Assembly: GCF_036417845.1 (NCBI RefSeq)
Contig: NC_089980.1
Location: 45,010,501 to 45,074,500 of the forward strand
Length of the DNA: 64,000 bases
Source of the DNA: Apteryx mantelli
Lineage: Eukaryota > Chordata > Aves > Apterygiformes > Apterygidae
Direction: 5' to 3'
Shown: positions 23,697-38,600 of the stretch, piece after piece
How the letters are laid out: every line of letters begins with the position of its first letter
Position numbering within the stretch: the first letter of the stretch is position 1
Program-made: the position numbers and the translations under genes
The notes under the pieces: model-generated
Told to the model about the DNA's origin: nothing
The model's database searches: none
The model's input: only the letters and a program-made list of their open reading frames with translations

Positions 23697-26600
23697 GTAT
23701 GTGAGAATTGTGGCCAGGTCAGTGTGAATAGGAGCCTGGGTGAACATGGCCTGCAGATCGTGGGGGAGAAACTGAAATTTTTATTGTGGCTGCCAGAGAC
23801 ACAATCACCAGGCTGCTGAGCAACAGCACTAATCTCAGCATTTCACTGTTTGCTCCTTGCCTTTAGTCTTCATCTCCTTGAAGCTGGTATTAGCTGTGAT
23901 GGGTGGCTTCTCTTCCTTCCTGACCTTGTCCACTCTGTCTCCAGGTGGGCTTTCCCTCTAAAACAGACAGCCCCAGTTGTGAATACTCTCGCTTTGATTT
24001 TGACAGTGATGAGGACTTCAACGCCTTCTTCAACTGTAAGTTGCCCTTGCCCCAGTGCGGATGCCGTTTTCTGTGACTTTCCTCTTATTTTCAGTTGCTG
24101 GCTGAGCTTGGAGCCTACCGTGTTGTCTTGGCAGCTGCCAGTCCTATCTTGACACTTTCAGCCTAGATCTTGGAGTTGAGTGAATTTGAGATTTCCTGTG
24201 GCAGCTCAGGCATTTCATTTTGGTGGTTCTTTGATAGCATTTGTCTATTACTTTGTCTGCTGGCCAGGCAGGTGGCCAAGTAGCCCTCACTACCTAGTGT
24301 CAAAGAAAATGGGCTTTTTGATCACCTGGAGGAGGAAACATTAGCCTGGAGTCCTGTTCAGTGACTAGAAGAGGAAGGCAGCTTACACAAGATGTTAAGT
24401 GTCATTGCTGAAAGGAAATTGTTTTCACCCTGCTGAGAAGCTTCTGCCTCAGTCCCAGTAGTTACAGTTGATCAATGTAAATAGCTGGTCTTAATCATTA
24501 TCTTAAATCAGCAAAGAGGGAGCCCTTAATTTTTATAATTTTATTTTTGTTTTGTGTTTTACTTCCTGAAAATGAGATTGGTTTTCATTGGCTGGTATAG
24601 TCTGGTACGTGCTTGGTGGCTGGGAGGATATACTGTATACTTTATTGAATTATATGTTGAGCTATAATAAATTACTTAAATTCTTAGTTTTTACATTTAT
24701 GTTTGAAGATGTCGAGTGTCGCATTTTTGTATTGCTTATTAGATTAGCTGGGTTTTATTTATGGTATTAAATCTACTTGGGTGGAAATCACAAGGCAGTT
24801 AAACGCACAAAGCCAGAATTAGTTTTAGGGAGTTAAATGATCTTGACAGTGTTACATATATAAGAAGATAAAACGGGTTTGAAATACAAAACAAATTTAT
24901 TTGATAAGCATCTTTTTTAAACAATGCAAGTTTCATCTGTAGTCAGTTGAGCTGATTCTTTTGTGTGGTCCTGTGCTGGAAGATTTTGAAACAAATGGAA
25001 TTCCTGTTCTTATCTTTACTTTTGTTCATAGCTTTGAAAATGAAAACAAGACTTCTTGGGGTTTTTTTCAAGTTACCATTAGCTTTTCAGCCTAGAACCT
25101 GCTATTGACCTGGATTAAGTTAAATAATCTGGGGGGAAAAAATAAGTGTTTAGTTGAAGGAAGTGGTGGTTATCTAATGCTGGTTTAACATCTCAATGTT
25201 TCATGGTGCTTTGTAAGCAGCAAATATGTACAGTTTGAGAAATAGAGGCTCAATTGTAGTAAATCTGGGTTTAGGATAGTTTTTTTTCATAATTCTTACT
25301 ACATTTTAACTGTATTTATGTTATTTCATTTTAAAATCCATTTATATCTCTTCAAAAAATTGTCCATGCTGTTTACCATCTAAATGTTTGGGCTTACTGC
25401 ATAGCTACTGCCAGAGCAACAGTCCAGAATGTTCCCAGGTCCGGAAAGGTGCAGGGTGAGTTTTGGGGAGGGAGCGTTTGTAGCATCAGCTTGTTGCATG
25501 TGTCCAATTTTCACTGCAGCTTTTCGAGCCCAACAAGGAGAGGTGATGAGGATGGCTTGTCGTCTGGACCCTCGAACTGGCTTCCAAATGGCTGGGGAAT
25601 GGCTGAAGTACCAACTGACAGCTCCTGTTGATACTGGACCCATGAACTGTAAGTTATCTGAGGAAAAAAATATATAAATATACATGTGGGATTTAGCTTC
25701 CTTTTCAAGCCAAGAAGCAACTTCCTTGCCTTTTTCCTAAACCACACTTTTTGATGGGGGACCAGGACCCTACATTAGGTTTTCAGGCTTTCAAGGTCTT
25801 TGCAAGTTAAAAATAAAAACAAACCCCCACAAAATGAACCTTTTGTAGCCTGCTTCCACAATAGCTACTGTAGAGCCTCAGGCTATTGGGGAAACTCCTT
25901 CTTTTCCTTCCCCAAAATCTCTTTGCAAAGCAGATGCATCACTTTCCCTTTGATATAACTTTACAATTATTTGGACCTTGTCATCACTGTAGCATATCAG
26001 TTATTTTTTTTCAAGGGAAGTTCAGCCTGACTGGCAAATCCTTCTGTCAGTCACCTTGCTTTCCTCCCCTGAAAGCCACTTGGTGCCCTGCAAGGTCACA
26101 TTGAGTGCGGTCTTGCCTGCAGTGCTGAATCTGGGCTTGTGGTCCCTCCTTTTCTTTTTGCTTCTGTGATTTGTTGGTGTTGCAGCCTGTAGTATCTTGA
26201 AGATCAGACTTGTGGCTCAGGACCTTTCACTTGAGTAGGCAAATCATACTGGAGTACCTTAATTGCTTCCAGTGCATCCCTGCCAGGCATCTGCAGGGAG
26301 AAGAGTGTGGCAGAAATACTTGAGCACTAAAATGTTGCATTATGAGAGCTTATGGGGCTGGTGTTGTGTGTGATGGGAGGAGCATGGTGAGAGCTCCAGT
26401 GTTCTCTTCCTTACAGCTAAGACAGGCGAAGGTCTCTGCTCCATCTTCTCTCCCTCCTTTGTTCAGTGGGATGCCATGACCTTCTTCTCAGAGAGCGTCA
26501 TCAGCCAGATGTTTCGAACCCTGGATAAAGACGTATGTGTACCAAATGCTCTTGCCTGCTTTCCTGGCTTGTTCTGAATTGACATGGGTGTTTTTCAGCT

Positions 26601-29600
26601 GTGTTGTCTTTGAAAATCTTGTAAGCATTTACCTCCATGCAAAAACCCAGATTGTTTGGTGAGTGATTATCCTGAGGAGCAGTGACGCTTTAGATGAGAC
26701 CAATCTCATACTGGCTTTCTCTGTCAGGTTCTGGATTCTGGATGTCAGGACAGATTCTGTCCTGGTTCTGGATGCTACTCCACAAGAAGTCACAGGAGAG
26801 CACTGAGGTGGCATACTTTTACGTAGTGCCTTGCTAGAGGAGAAGAGGACAGCTTAGGTGGAAATTTCCTGAGTTTATTTTTTTAATCATACCCTGATTT
26901 GATTTTTCTTTTTTGTGTTTTTAATTCAATGAGAGAAACTCATGCTCAAGGAGTAGGAGATCAGAAGATGAGATGCATTTTCTCTCTGCTGTTTGTTCAA
27001 CAGCAGACAAATCTGAAGGAAAGCAATTTTTTCCTAGACTCCTGTAAACTGGCGTTTTATTGGATTAAGCTGCTCATGCACTTTAGTTCATCATTCTGAT
27101 TACAGTAAAATAATTATAAGGGTTGATTTAGCTGATTAAGCATGAAATCTGTTGGAGTGAAAAGGAGAATCAGGAGACAAAATGAGAGAGAGTTGCCTTT
27201 CCTAGAGGTGCAAACAATAGTAGGGACTTCAGACTGGCATCTTAAGACTGCCTGAGCAATAATGGCAGTGCTGCTATCCTTTTTCCCTCAGCAAGTACAC
27301 ATAGCATACAGGTAAACTGAGGCCTCCACTGCTTTTCTTTCTGCTTTGAGAACAGCTGTCTTCAACTGAGGGGTTTGATATCGCAGCAGCAGCTCCTTGG
27401 CCTGGCTCTAGGAGCTCTAGGATGTATGTTACAGACTGAAGTGCTGAGTGTTGCCTGCTTTTTTCTTTCCTTCTTCTCCCTCTTTTTACCCTACCTCCTG
27501 TAGGAAATCCCAGTAAATGATGGCATAGATCTGCTGCAGCTTGTCCTTAATTTTGAAACAAAGGATCCTCTCATCCTGTCCTGTGTGCTCACCAATGTCT
27601 CTGCTCTCTTCCCGTTTGTCACTTACCGACCGGAATACCTACCACAAGTCCTTTCCAAGGTAGGCACCTGCAGACCGTGCTAAAATCAAGTAGGTTTTGA
27701 GTGGAGTAAGGCCCTTGTACTAGATGGCGTTAATTAATGCTCTTGAGCTTCCTATGAAGCAAGGACTACTCCTTGCATTAAAAACAGGAAAATTGAGATA
27801 CTGTTTCTCCTTGAACAAGACTCAGTCAACACAAACATAATGTTACAATTTAGGGCTGGGAAACATAAAGTGCACTCTCTGGCCAATAAATACCATGGTT
27901 GATTTCAAGGCCTCTTTGTGCTGATGATTCATCTTTCAACTTAGTCAAGGGTTCTTCACTGACTTAATGAAATTGCACCAATATCTTATGATCTGTTCCT
28001 TGAGCTCACAATACAAGTGAGTGCTAGATATTAACAAGTGACATGGGTTTTTGGATTTTTCCTCCCTTTTCTCACAGCTGTTTGCTTCAGTTACTTTTGA
28101 AGTTATAGAAGAAAGTAAGGTATGTCTGGATTATTCTCTTTTAATATGCTGTAATAGTTGGATCAAATTATATTATATTTTAGAGCATGCAGAGTCTGAA
28201 GACTCACTGTAGTAAGCTTCTCACGTATAGTCCTGCTCCTGGAAAGGGCAGGGGAGTATAGACAATTGATCTCTTCTCTGTTGGCATAGCTTAATAACCT
28301 TGGCTTACAAGTTTAGAAGGCCGCAGGCACAGGCCCAAGGCCAATGCACTTGGGTATACAATTCTGTGCTGGCCCTCCTGAGAGTTAAATTCATTGTTAG
28401 CTGCTGATACTCTTCAGTGGTTGGCATACGTGGCTGTGAAGGGCAGCTGTAAAACTGCCAGCTGCTTTGGGAATGCTTAGAGTCTTGATATAGTCGATAA
28501 GATCCATGACATCCTCACTCCTAGAGCACAGCTTGTCTGGATGTGGGCTTCTTGGGTTGGCTATAGCTCCAGAGGGAATTGGCTTTTGCTATGTGATTGC
28601 TTGTGGGCAGGAGAAGGGAGGTGGAAGCGTTTCTTTGATCTGCACTCAACAGTGCAGAAAATTATATGTAATGGATTTGTCTCTTGAAGATACCCTGCAT
28701 TTGTCTGAACTTTTTGTTTTGTTGCATTGAAGTTTGTTATGTTTGTTCAGGCTCCTAGAACCCGAGCAGTGAAGAATGTGAGAAGGCATGCATGCTCCTC
28801 TATCATAAAGATGTGTCGGGATTACCCCCAGCTTGTCCTGGTATGTAAATTCAACTGTCCTAAGGAGCCTTGCTTCAATTTCAGCTGGATTTTGTAGGAT
28901 TTTCAGTTTCCTTGGCTGCAGCCCCTGTTTTTCTTCAAGGAAACACTTCTGCTGCACAAATATCAACAAAGTGATTTATTCCCCCCACCCACACTCCCCA
29001 TGCTTGAGTGGTTCTCATGTTTGAGGTAACAGTAAGAGACCTTGGTATGTATTAAGGAAAATTTCCTGCCTGAAGAGTTGAAATGAGTTAAATCCAAAGG
29101 AGAAAGGGAGGAGGAGACAGGCAGCACTGGAACAGTTTTATGGGTACATTTGCTGAATTTTGGTTTTGTCATTTATGGTGATCTCGACTGATTCCTTAGC
29201 TGAGGACATTAGCCATGACTGATTTCCAGACTTTCTTCTCTTACTTAAAAGAATGAAGGAGCAAAAGGAGAGTATTTGTCTTCTGGATTATCTTGAGGAA
29301 GTTAGAAAATACAGACATGGATTATTTACTTTTAAAATCCACCAGCTAATGTTTTGTTTGATTTTGCTGAACCAAGTAGCTCTGAACTCCTTTCTCTAGC
29401 AGTGTTTGTGTTTGGATGGCTCTAGAGGTATGGGAGCACCAGAGCACATTGCTAGTTTAAACAAATTTTGTGAGACCCTCAATTTGTGCTACAGGTTAAT
29501 CTCCAGCAGCTGTTTTGAGGATGCTAATTAAGGTCATTTAGAGGTTCCAGTTTGCATTTTGCAACAACTGCCAACAATTAGTGGCTTTATCTTTGTCTCA

Positions 29601-32600
29601 TTCTACTGCTCCCTGAACTCCCCCTTCCCCACAGCCAGCCAAACATCCTCACTGGAAGAGCCAAGGGCCCAGAGCTGCCCCAAAGTATATTCAGATGACT
29701 TTGCTGAAGCAGGTGATTCCTGATGCTTGTACGAAGTTACAGGAAGACATGGTTGTGACTAGAGTGTGTAGGGAAGAAACTCAGTCATTCCTATGGAGAT
29801 GGTGATAACCATATGAACATTTATTAGACTAGTTGTGAGTAAAGAGAGGGAAGACTCCCAAGTCTGGCACTTTAGAGACACGGGAGCAAGGTACTTTCTG
29901 CCAGCAAATAAAAGCACCAGAACTATTTTGAGGTGTGACCCTACTGTAACAGATATGACTGCCTAGAGAAGGGAGATTTCCTCTGCTTATGTCAATCATT
30001 CTGGAGACTTAAAGTAAACTAGATGCAGGATGATGATAGAGGGGTAGGGCAGAAAAGAGGCTGTTATACTGGACATTTAGGGTGACCTGAGACTCAGAAG
30101 GAGATGGCTATGTAAAGAAAAGGAAACATAGGCATGCTCTTCCAGCTGTTTTTCATAGTTCAGTAAACCTCAGTCCCCACCCCTGCCTCCCCCATTAACA
30201 CCCCTCCACACCAAACACATGACACTCTTGCTTGGATATTTTTTCCAGCCAAACTTTGAGATGTTGTACAACCATGTGAAGCAGCTGCTCTCCAATGAGC
30301 TGCTTCTGACACAGATGGAGAAGTGTGCCCTTATGGAGGCCCTGGTCCTCATCAGCAACCAGTTCAAGGACTATGAGCGGCAGAAAGCTTTCCTGGAGGA
30401 GCTCATGGCTCCTGTTGCCAGCTTATGGCTCTCCACAGAGATGCAGAGGTATGGGTCACTGTTGAGGTTTGAGCTGGAGCTATTGCAGAGGTAGCACATG
30501 CCTCAATAGGAAATATACATGCCAAATGGGTGGTAGGGTGCCTGGTGACCTCTGCGCTAGGCAGTTGTTGGTTGCTTGAGATAATAGCCCTCTGCTCTTG
30601 AGAAGTTGCCAACTGAGTCTAAGTGCTGCTTATTGAAAATTGCTATCTAAGAACTGTTGGAGGTGGTAGAGGGACACTTCCCAGCATGCTCAAAGCATTT
30701 GCAGAAAATGGGAAATGAAAGATGCTTTTGCTCATTGCCAGGAAGCTGAGCTGTCCTTACTAAAAGCAGATGGAGGTGTCCCACAGCTCTAGGCAGCAGC
30801 CCTGGACAGCTGGGCATGCACAAGAGTTTTCCCAGAAGTACCACCTTTGTAAGGGATTCTAAGGTTTTGGGTCCTCATGGCCCAAGAGAGCTGGAGATGT
30901 TTGGAGAGTGCCCAGATCTCTGCTGCTTTTCCTTAAATTTCCATGAACAGTGGGGAGTGCTAGCCAGTGTCTCTAGACTGTTCTGTATTTGTTAAGAAGT
31001 TTATTGCTAGCATAAGGCTCTGCTCAAAGTTCCCTGGTACAAACAATAATCCCTAGCACTGTCTCTTTCTGTTGCCAGGGTCCTCTCGGATCCTGAAGCC
31101 TTTATCTCCTATGTGGGTGCAGATAACAAAATTGCTGATCCAGTCTTGGAAGATCCTAGTGGCCTGAACCGTTCTAGAGTGAGTATCATTACCAGGAGAG
31201 GCTTAATCCTTAGTGAGATGACTCATCTCCTTACAGCCCTCATTTGTGTTGTGGCTACACACAAGATCTCTCCTGATCATCCACTTTTTTAGGGTGCAAA
31301 TCAGGAGGTTTTTCACACTGCAGAATGACAGGTCAGCTTTTGCCTCTTTGAGCTTTAGTGAGCATGTAGGCCATGCCAAACCAGATGATTCAGCAGAGTG
31401 AAGCACTCTGTTCCCTTCTGTTTGTGTGGCAGAGTTAGGTTTGTGGGAATCAATTGGTTAACATGATTTTTGGAAATACGGTGATGTGAACTGTGCTTCT
31501 TGAGCCAGGCAGCATGGAAAACATTCTGCTGAGACTGCAGCATGGAATATAATTAAAATTCATCCTAGAAGATTCATGTTGTTTGAGCTTTTAGTGACAT
31601 GCCTTCACTTCATGGACTGGCTGTAAATGGATTGCTGTCTTTAGGTCTGTGGAAGACGCTGAGATAAAGTCAATAGAGCTCTGCTTGTGCTCTGATGCTA
31701 ATGCAGTTTGACCACTGTGCGATTGCAGATGTTCATATCCATCCCAGCACATGAAGGAGATGAGGGAGTAATGACATAGACCCTTCCTTTTAGAGGGCAC
31801 CCCTGCCCTCTAAATGAGTTGTTTGCATACTCATGAGACTTACACATTGATGCTTTGTCTAATACGTTCCTAGGCTGTCCTGCCATGGCCAAGGGTCCCT
31901 AAAGATGATGGAATGTATCATAATAGGTTGCTGCATTTTCTTGGCAACAAACCCACCAGAGTTTGTCCTGTCACCATGTTAGGTTCACTGTAGAGTATTC
32001 CCCTTGAGATGGGAGGATGACAGGTTTCTCTGAAAATCTATTTATTTGGGTTTTGCTCTGGCGAAGAAATGCTCCCTCCATGTCTCTTCATCTTGTTACA
32101 GATAAGCTTTTGTGTGTATACCATTCTGGGAGTTGTGAAACGAGCTCGCTGGCCCGTTGCTATGGAAGAGGCTAAAGCTGGAGGATTCCTGGTTGGGTAC
32201 ATGCCCAGTGGCAGTCCAATCTACCGTAACCCTTGCACTGAGCAGGTCCTGAAGCTTTTTGACAACTTACTTGCTCTCATAAGGTGGGTCAAGTTGACTT
32301 GAAATCATTTATGCTGATTTAAGAGTCTCTGAAAGTCAAACGGTGGTAAATATGTGGTATGCTCAGAGCATGTTCTCCTAGTGAAGCCAGCAGGAACACA
32401 GGCTGGTGCAGGTGCCCAAGTACTGTTCCTGACTGTTCATAGTGGGGAATGGGACTGGGGAAACTGGAGCCTTCTGAACGTTCATTGGCCTGGCCTACAA
32501 GAGTCCATCAAAGCCAATGGGAGCTTGGGCTGGGGTTGCCTCCCCCACCTCCACTGCTATAAATCTGCCATCCAGTTAATCTTTTCTCAACTAACATCTC

Positions 32601-35600
32601 TGCTCTGCCCTCAGCCCCTACCAGGCCACCTCTCCGGTCACCACCAGGGCAGTCCCAGCTCTCATCGTATCCAGTTTGCATTGTTCTCTCTTCAATGTTA
32701 AATTAAGCTGGTTTTGCTGAATATGAAAGCTAGCTTCCTGAAGCACTGTCTACTGTTGAAACCAGTGGATGCATACTCTCAGGCTGTCACTACCTAGCAG
32801 TGCCTCTCTGCACTTCACTGGTGTTGTGTACCTCTAGGCCAGCCAGAGGAAGGGGTGAGAGAAAGCAAAAAAGGCGAATCCTGAATAACATATTTCCCAG
32901 ATTTATAAATGGGGAATCTAGCTCAGGGTAACTGCTGACACTGGGATTTTGCCAGATTATGTGCCTGTTTGTGAGGTAACATTGTGTGTTGAGTACCTGA
33001 AAACTGGTGGCTCTGTCTGTACTTGGCAGGAGTCTGCTGGGAAGGAGTGTTTTCAGATCCACTTACATTTTTCAGTTCCCAGGTTTGTGAGAAGGAGACC
33101 CTATTACTGCAAGCTCTGTCTAGTCAGGTATGTTTTGTAGTCACTGACAAGTTCAGGACTGCTGCTTCTAGTGAGAAGCAACATGCTGGACTGGTAGCAC
33201 AAGCACATGCTGTCTTGGCCCATGCAGGCCTCATCACAGAGCTCTGTGCTGCACAGTGGGTGGTACTTTGGCCTGTGGGCAAGGTTGAACCATCTTGTTG
33301 TGGCTGTAGCACAGAGGAGCTGTGCTTGAAGTGTTTTTGTCTTTTATCCTGAAGGCCAAAGACCCTATGGATGAGCTCTTTGGGCAGGTTGTGTGGAGTA
33401 GATTTGCCTGAGTAGGGACAGCCTCATGCCAATTCTTGCAGAGCATGGAACGTGCTCCATATTGTGGGAAACCAGTTAAACCAGTGCCCAAGGTTTGAAC
33501 AGGTTGCAATGGACAGGATTTTTGCTGGCACAGTTGCTGTTCTTGCCAGAATTGGTGCATTGTTAAAAATGCTTGGGATCCCTGTTATGACAAGCTGAGG
33601 AAACTAAATTACGCCCTCCTCTGTCAAACTCCTACTGCACTACTTGTAAAGAAGCAGAAATGCTGTGTCTGTTTGTTTACCACCTCCAGGAAAATGCACA
33701 AGCTATGATCTGTTGCCAGTGCTTCCCCATCAACACAAAGGAAGAGGCTCCTTTGCTGTGTTTTGAGCTAATGCATCTGTGTTGTTCAAGCTTCTCTGTT
33801 GCAGACCAAAATCTCCATTTTAGGATTTTTCTGAGTGATTGGTAACATACTGGAGTGGCTTGCACTTCACTCAGGAATCCAGGCTTTCCCAAAGGAGTTA
33901 CATAAGGCTGGGTACTCCAAGAAGAACAGCTGATGTATTGAGAGCAATAGATCCTCCACTTGATACTTTTCCAGGCTGCTGCTGGATGTAGAGGCCTCTG
34001 TGTGACACCTGCAGGCTCACAGTTGTTCAGCTTAAAGGCTTCATGATGCTTATGTCTTTCTGGAGAAGTTGGAGCTTGTAATCAGCCAGCAAAAATCACA
34101 CCAGGGGCTCCATAGCACATTTTTCATGTACTGCTTCTGAGGACCTTCTTTTAATATGGATTGCAATCTGTAGCAGCCCGTCAGAGATGGGAAGCGCAGA
34201 GCTCAGAGGAATGCTGGCTGGAAGGACTGCCTGTGTTGAGGATGCTTTCAAGAACATAGTTGCATTATTTCTTGGGGAGGGAGGCTTCTCTCAGCTCTGT
34301 GCCATTAACTCTCTTGGGGACACAAGCCAGGTCCAGTGTTGCTTATGTACTGATGCAGGAAGTGGGGGAAGAAGTCCCTCACAGATTGTATTGGTTGCTG
34401 TGGGAGAAGATCTGCAAGCAGCAGCTGCACAGATCCTCCTAAGTCAGGCACCGGTGTGCAAAGAAAGGGCATTTGCCACTTTGCTGAACTGCTGGCTGTG
34501 CTGATCTCTGGATGTTGTGTGGTGTTTTATGCTGTGTCTGCAGATAGAAACAGTGCAAGTTGATAAGCCATTGGGTCTGCACCAAGGTAGGCACTTTGGA
34601 GATAGCTCGTGGTTGAGACCAAAGAACCAAGAGGAATGAGAGGGAGCCCAAGCAGTGAGGAAAATAAGGCAGTTTTGAGTGGCATAGACAGAGTGGTGCT
34701 TTCCTTGCCAGCCTGTCTTTTTGTGTCTATCCATGTTTGTCTCTATGGTAGCCGAATTTGCTGAATGATCATGGGGCTGCTTTGTTCATCACTGCTTGCA
34801 GGTTTCTGAATGATGGTTTTCCTTTCCTTTGTGGTACCTCATTTCATCTAGCTGTTTTCTAGCTTCTAGCTTAAATTTGCTAAAAATTTTTCTTTCCTGA
34901 GTTTAAATTCAAATCACATCAGTCTCCAGCCACCAATGCAATTTCTGCCTTTAGAGAAAGACACACCTCTGGAGTCAGCAGATGCATGGACTGATCTGTG
35001 CAGCACCTTTGTTGTGCTGGGATTTGCTCATGTTTTATTGCAAATGGACTAGTCAGGCTCAGCAAATGCTTTGCACGGACAAAGACTTTTTTAGAACTTC
35101 TCTTGACGAGATGCTGACATTACTGTGGCATTAATATCGGTGGCAGAATGGTTGTACGGACATGGGATGCTGTGAGAATTTCTAGTACAGACAGCTCCAG
35201 CTGTGAGTCAAGACTTCTTCAAGCATGGACGCTGGACTGTCTTAAAGGATTCATCCTCTGGCCTATAAGCCCACATCTCGAGAGCAAAGACATCCTTTTC
35301 AGCAGAGCTGTGACCATCTCTGAAAATACATTCCCCACACCTTGTCATATCCTTTGCTTGTCTTATCTGAATTATAAATGTCTCTTGAATTTTGTTTTTC
35401 CATGTTCTTCTATGTATGGGATGCCCAGGAGTGCTGCTTGCTGCTGAGAGTCTCAGCTGGACTGTGCCTAGGGGCTACATCTTCGTCATGTACAGGGGAT
35501 GTTGGATTTTTTTTTTTTTTTTTTTTTAACTCCCACGGGGAGCAACTGATTAGCCATGTTCTCTCTGTTACCACTGGGACCTTCCTGCGGTGTAAATTAA

Positions 35601-38600
35601 GGGAGACTGGCCTGTGAGCAATATCTGCTCTCCCAACTGTCATACTTGAAAAAATGCTTCAAGGACTCTGAGACAACTAAGGACCATGACTGCAGCTTCA
35701 AGACGTGACTGTCTGACCCATTCTGTTGGGATTAGAGCAGTCAGATTTCAAGGTTCACTGCACAGTTCTGCAGTCCTGGGTTTGCCCCACTACCTTTATG
35801 CCCAGTATGAGGCAAAGCCAACTTTGGCATGGAGCAGGCGGGAGACATAAAAGAGGATATGATTTTAGGAGCTAGGTTGCAGGATAGCATCAAGCAGAAA
35901 TGCAGAGTTTTCTGAGTCAGTGGAACAACATTATCCAAACTTTTGGAACCTGGGCTTCTCCCTGACTCCTGCTGAGAAATTAAAACCAGCTTCTGCCCCT
36001 TTGAGGCCTGTTGCATGGTGGTAGATCCAGCCCAGAATGAGAGTATGAGTGGTTAAGAAGTCATTTGTGTAGCTCTTTCATACAAAACTTACATACTTGC
36101 CTTCCTCACATGCAGTGAGCAGGGAAGTATTTAACGCTGGCAGAGAGAAATGGGATAGTTGCCATTTCGGAGCTAACTCAGGCTCTCTGCAAACTCAGGC
36201 AGACGTCACTGCATCGGGGTGCCAGGATTGTGAACAGAGACCTTCAAAAAAAAAAATCATTAAGACATGAGTGAAAGCTGAGACTCTGGAGAACATACTG
36301 AGGTCTGTCCACGCTCCCTCCCCCCAGCCATTCCCACGCACCCCCCCCACCCTGCTTTGGGAAACGCTGCTCTAGGGGGAGATACTGAGTTGCCCTTGAT
36401 CACCTCTAGCAGCAGGTACAATGGCATTGCAGTTTTGGAGGAGGCTGCAGGATTTGTGCTGTGTGCAGCTGGCGACACCCAGAGTGGAGGTCTGAGGTCT
36501 CAAAGGAGAGAGGTAGGTGAGAGAGACACCCCCCGCCAAGTCCAGCTCTGAAAGTCAGTACCCTGGCTAAGAGGGGACCCATTTTGGCCTGGATGGCAAG
36601 AACCAGCCACCCGTGGCTGAATTGGTGTTCCTCACGGAGAGCTGACCATGGCTGCCTCCTGATTATGTGGAATTGTTCCCAGTCGGATGCGTTTTCCAGG
36701 GGGCATGTGTGTCTGCCATGAGTAACGCCTATATTGGACTGAAGTTCTCCCTAGAGTCCCTCCAGTGCCGCCTGCCATTCTGGGGACTGTGACCCATCCC
36801 TGGGGGGCAGTGTGTGTATTTTGGAGCTGGAACAGCCTCTCCCGCCGTAGGGGCCTTAGGTGCAGAAGATCTTTTGAGATTACAGAATCCGTGTCTGTCA
36901 GTTTTTAAAATACATTCTCTGATCCCTTTGGCCAAGCTAATAAGCTGTTGCCAGCATCAACTGGAGAATTGCTGGGAGTTTACTGCCAGCACTTGCAAGG
37001 GGTGGGGTGAACTGAAGGAAGTGGAAGGGGCAGCCAGGAGCTTCAGGACATGAGGTGGAGTCACTCCACGTCTCTGTCGGGTGAGCTTCCCCAATATTTT
37101 TGCAGGTGGGGAAGGGGGATCCCATGCACACGTGCTTGGTCTCACCTTCCTCATCGTCTGCCACAGAGGAGCTGTTCACAAGCTGAAGGAGAGGATCCCA
37201 CTGTCAAGGGCAAAAGGGGTTGACCCACACCAGTATAAACCAAGTGCTCTTCTGTTTCAGGACTCACAACAATCTCTACATGCCAGAGATGGTGGCTAAG
37301 CTGGGGGAAACATTTGCAAAGGCCTTAGACATGCTGGAGGTGGAGAAGAATGCCATCCTAGGTAAGGAGCTTCTCTTCAGGAGGAATGTGTGGGATCCCT
37401 GAGTGCTCATGGAGAGACCTTTCCTACGGGGCATGAACTGTGTCCTGCACTCTGGCCTTGCTGTTTGTTTCTAGCTGCTGTATTAAAATGAGGCTTTTGG
37501 AGCCTTCTTAAAAAGAAGCTTGAGCTTGTGAACCCAGAAGGCTTTCAAGCAAAGCAAAAGTGGGTGGCCTTGTGGCCAAGGTATGGACCTTGACTCTGGA
37601 AGCTGAGGTTTAATTTCAAACTCTGCCAGAGAGTCAAAGACTGGTGAAGTTGCTTTGTTTTTCTTGTCTCTGTTTCCTATCAGTAAAATAAGGACATGCT
37701 TCCTTTACCTGTTTTCTGTCATCTGTAAACTCTCTCTCTTTCTGTGAGCTACTGCACATAAAGCAGCAGAGCCTTGATCTCTGGAGATTTACTGATACCA
37801 TGGTTCAGCAGTAACATGCGTCCCCCAACAAAGATGAATACAAATCTGCAGGGATGGGCTGTTAGAGGAGCTGTAGAACTGTCAGCTTTGTTTCTGACTG
37901 GATTCTGATGGCTCCAGTAAGTTTTGTTTTGGAAGAAGGCAGGGCTATAGCAACCTTAGCTGGAACACCTTTACTCTGGGTACAACCAGTTGAAACTCAG
38001 CTGACCTCTACAGTTCTCCCCCAGGGTTGCTACATCTTGTCCCTTTTGGCTGCATGTGACCTTGCTGAGCATTTCCCTCACTGCCATCGGGCCTGGCTGG
38101 CTGGGGCCTGTCCTACGCATTGTGAAGGATGCACTGTGCTCTTATTAATGAAGCTGGCTTTATTCTTTCCCACAGGTCTCCCTCAGCCTCTGCTGGAGCT
38201 TTATGATTCTCCTGTTTACAAAACGGTCTTAGAAAGGATGCAAGGCTTCTTTTGTACCCTCTACGACAACTGGTAAGAGCACCAGAGCTCCCACACGCAA
38301 TCTGACATTGCATAGCTGGTGCAGGAAGCCATTGCTGGGTGCAGCCTTGTTCTAGACTTAGACTTCTCAAGTGCGCTGTATCCCATAATCTCTTAAGTGC
38401 TAGGAGCAGTGGTGAACTACACTTAACAGTTGCAACCCACCACACACACATGGAACATAGTTGCTAGAAGAAGTACCTCAAATGTGGATCTGCTTGTAAC
38501 TCTTGCACAGGTGGCTAGTAGGGTTGGAACGCCCATTCCATATCCTGACCTAGTTTGTTTCTTTGCTTTTAATCCCGTGTGTTAGGATACAACATCAGCA

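Noticed and set aside
25190-25275. Possible fifth MIR-like fragment (reverse) in XPO5 intron 12
   Set aside because: Only two short blocks (GTGCTTTGTAAGC, GAGAAATAGAGGCTCA) resemble the consensus; too weak to list as a feature.
30028-30100. C/D-box snoRNA-like spacing (ATGATGA ... CTGA) in XPO5 intron 17
   Set aside because: The flanking bases do not form the expected terminal stem and no internal D'/C' boxes are evident.
35507-35527. T21 run in XPO5 intron 20 as the tail of a retroposed gene
   Set aside because: No coding similarity or target-site duplication is visible beside it; treated as a simple homopolymer.
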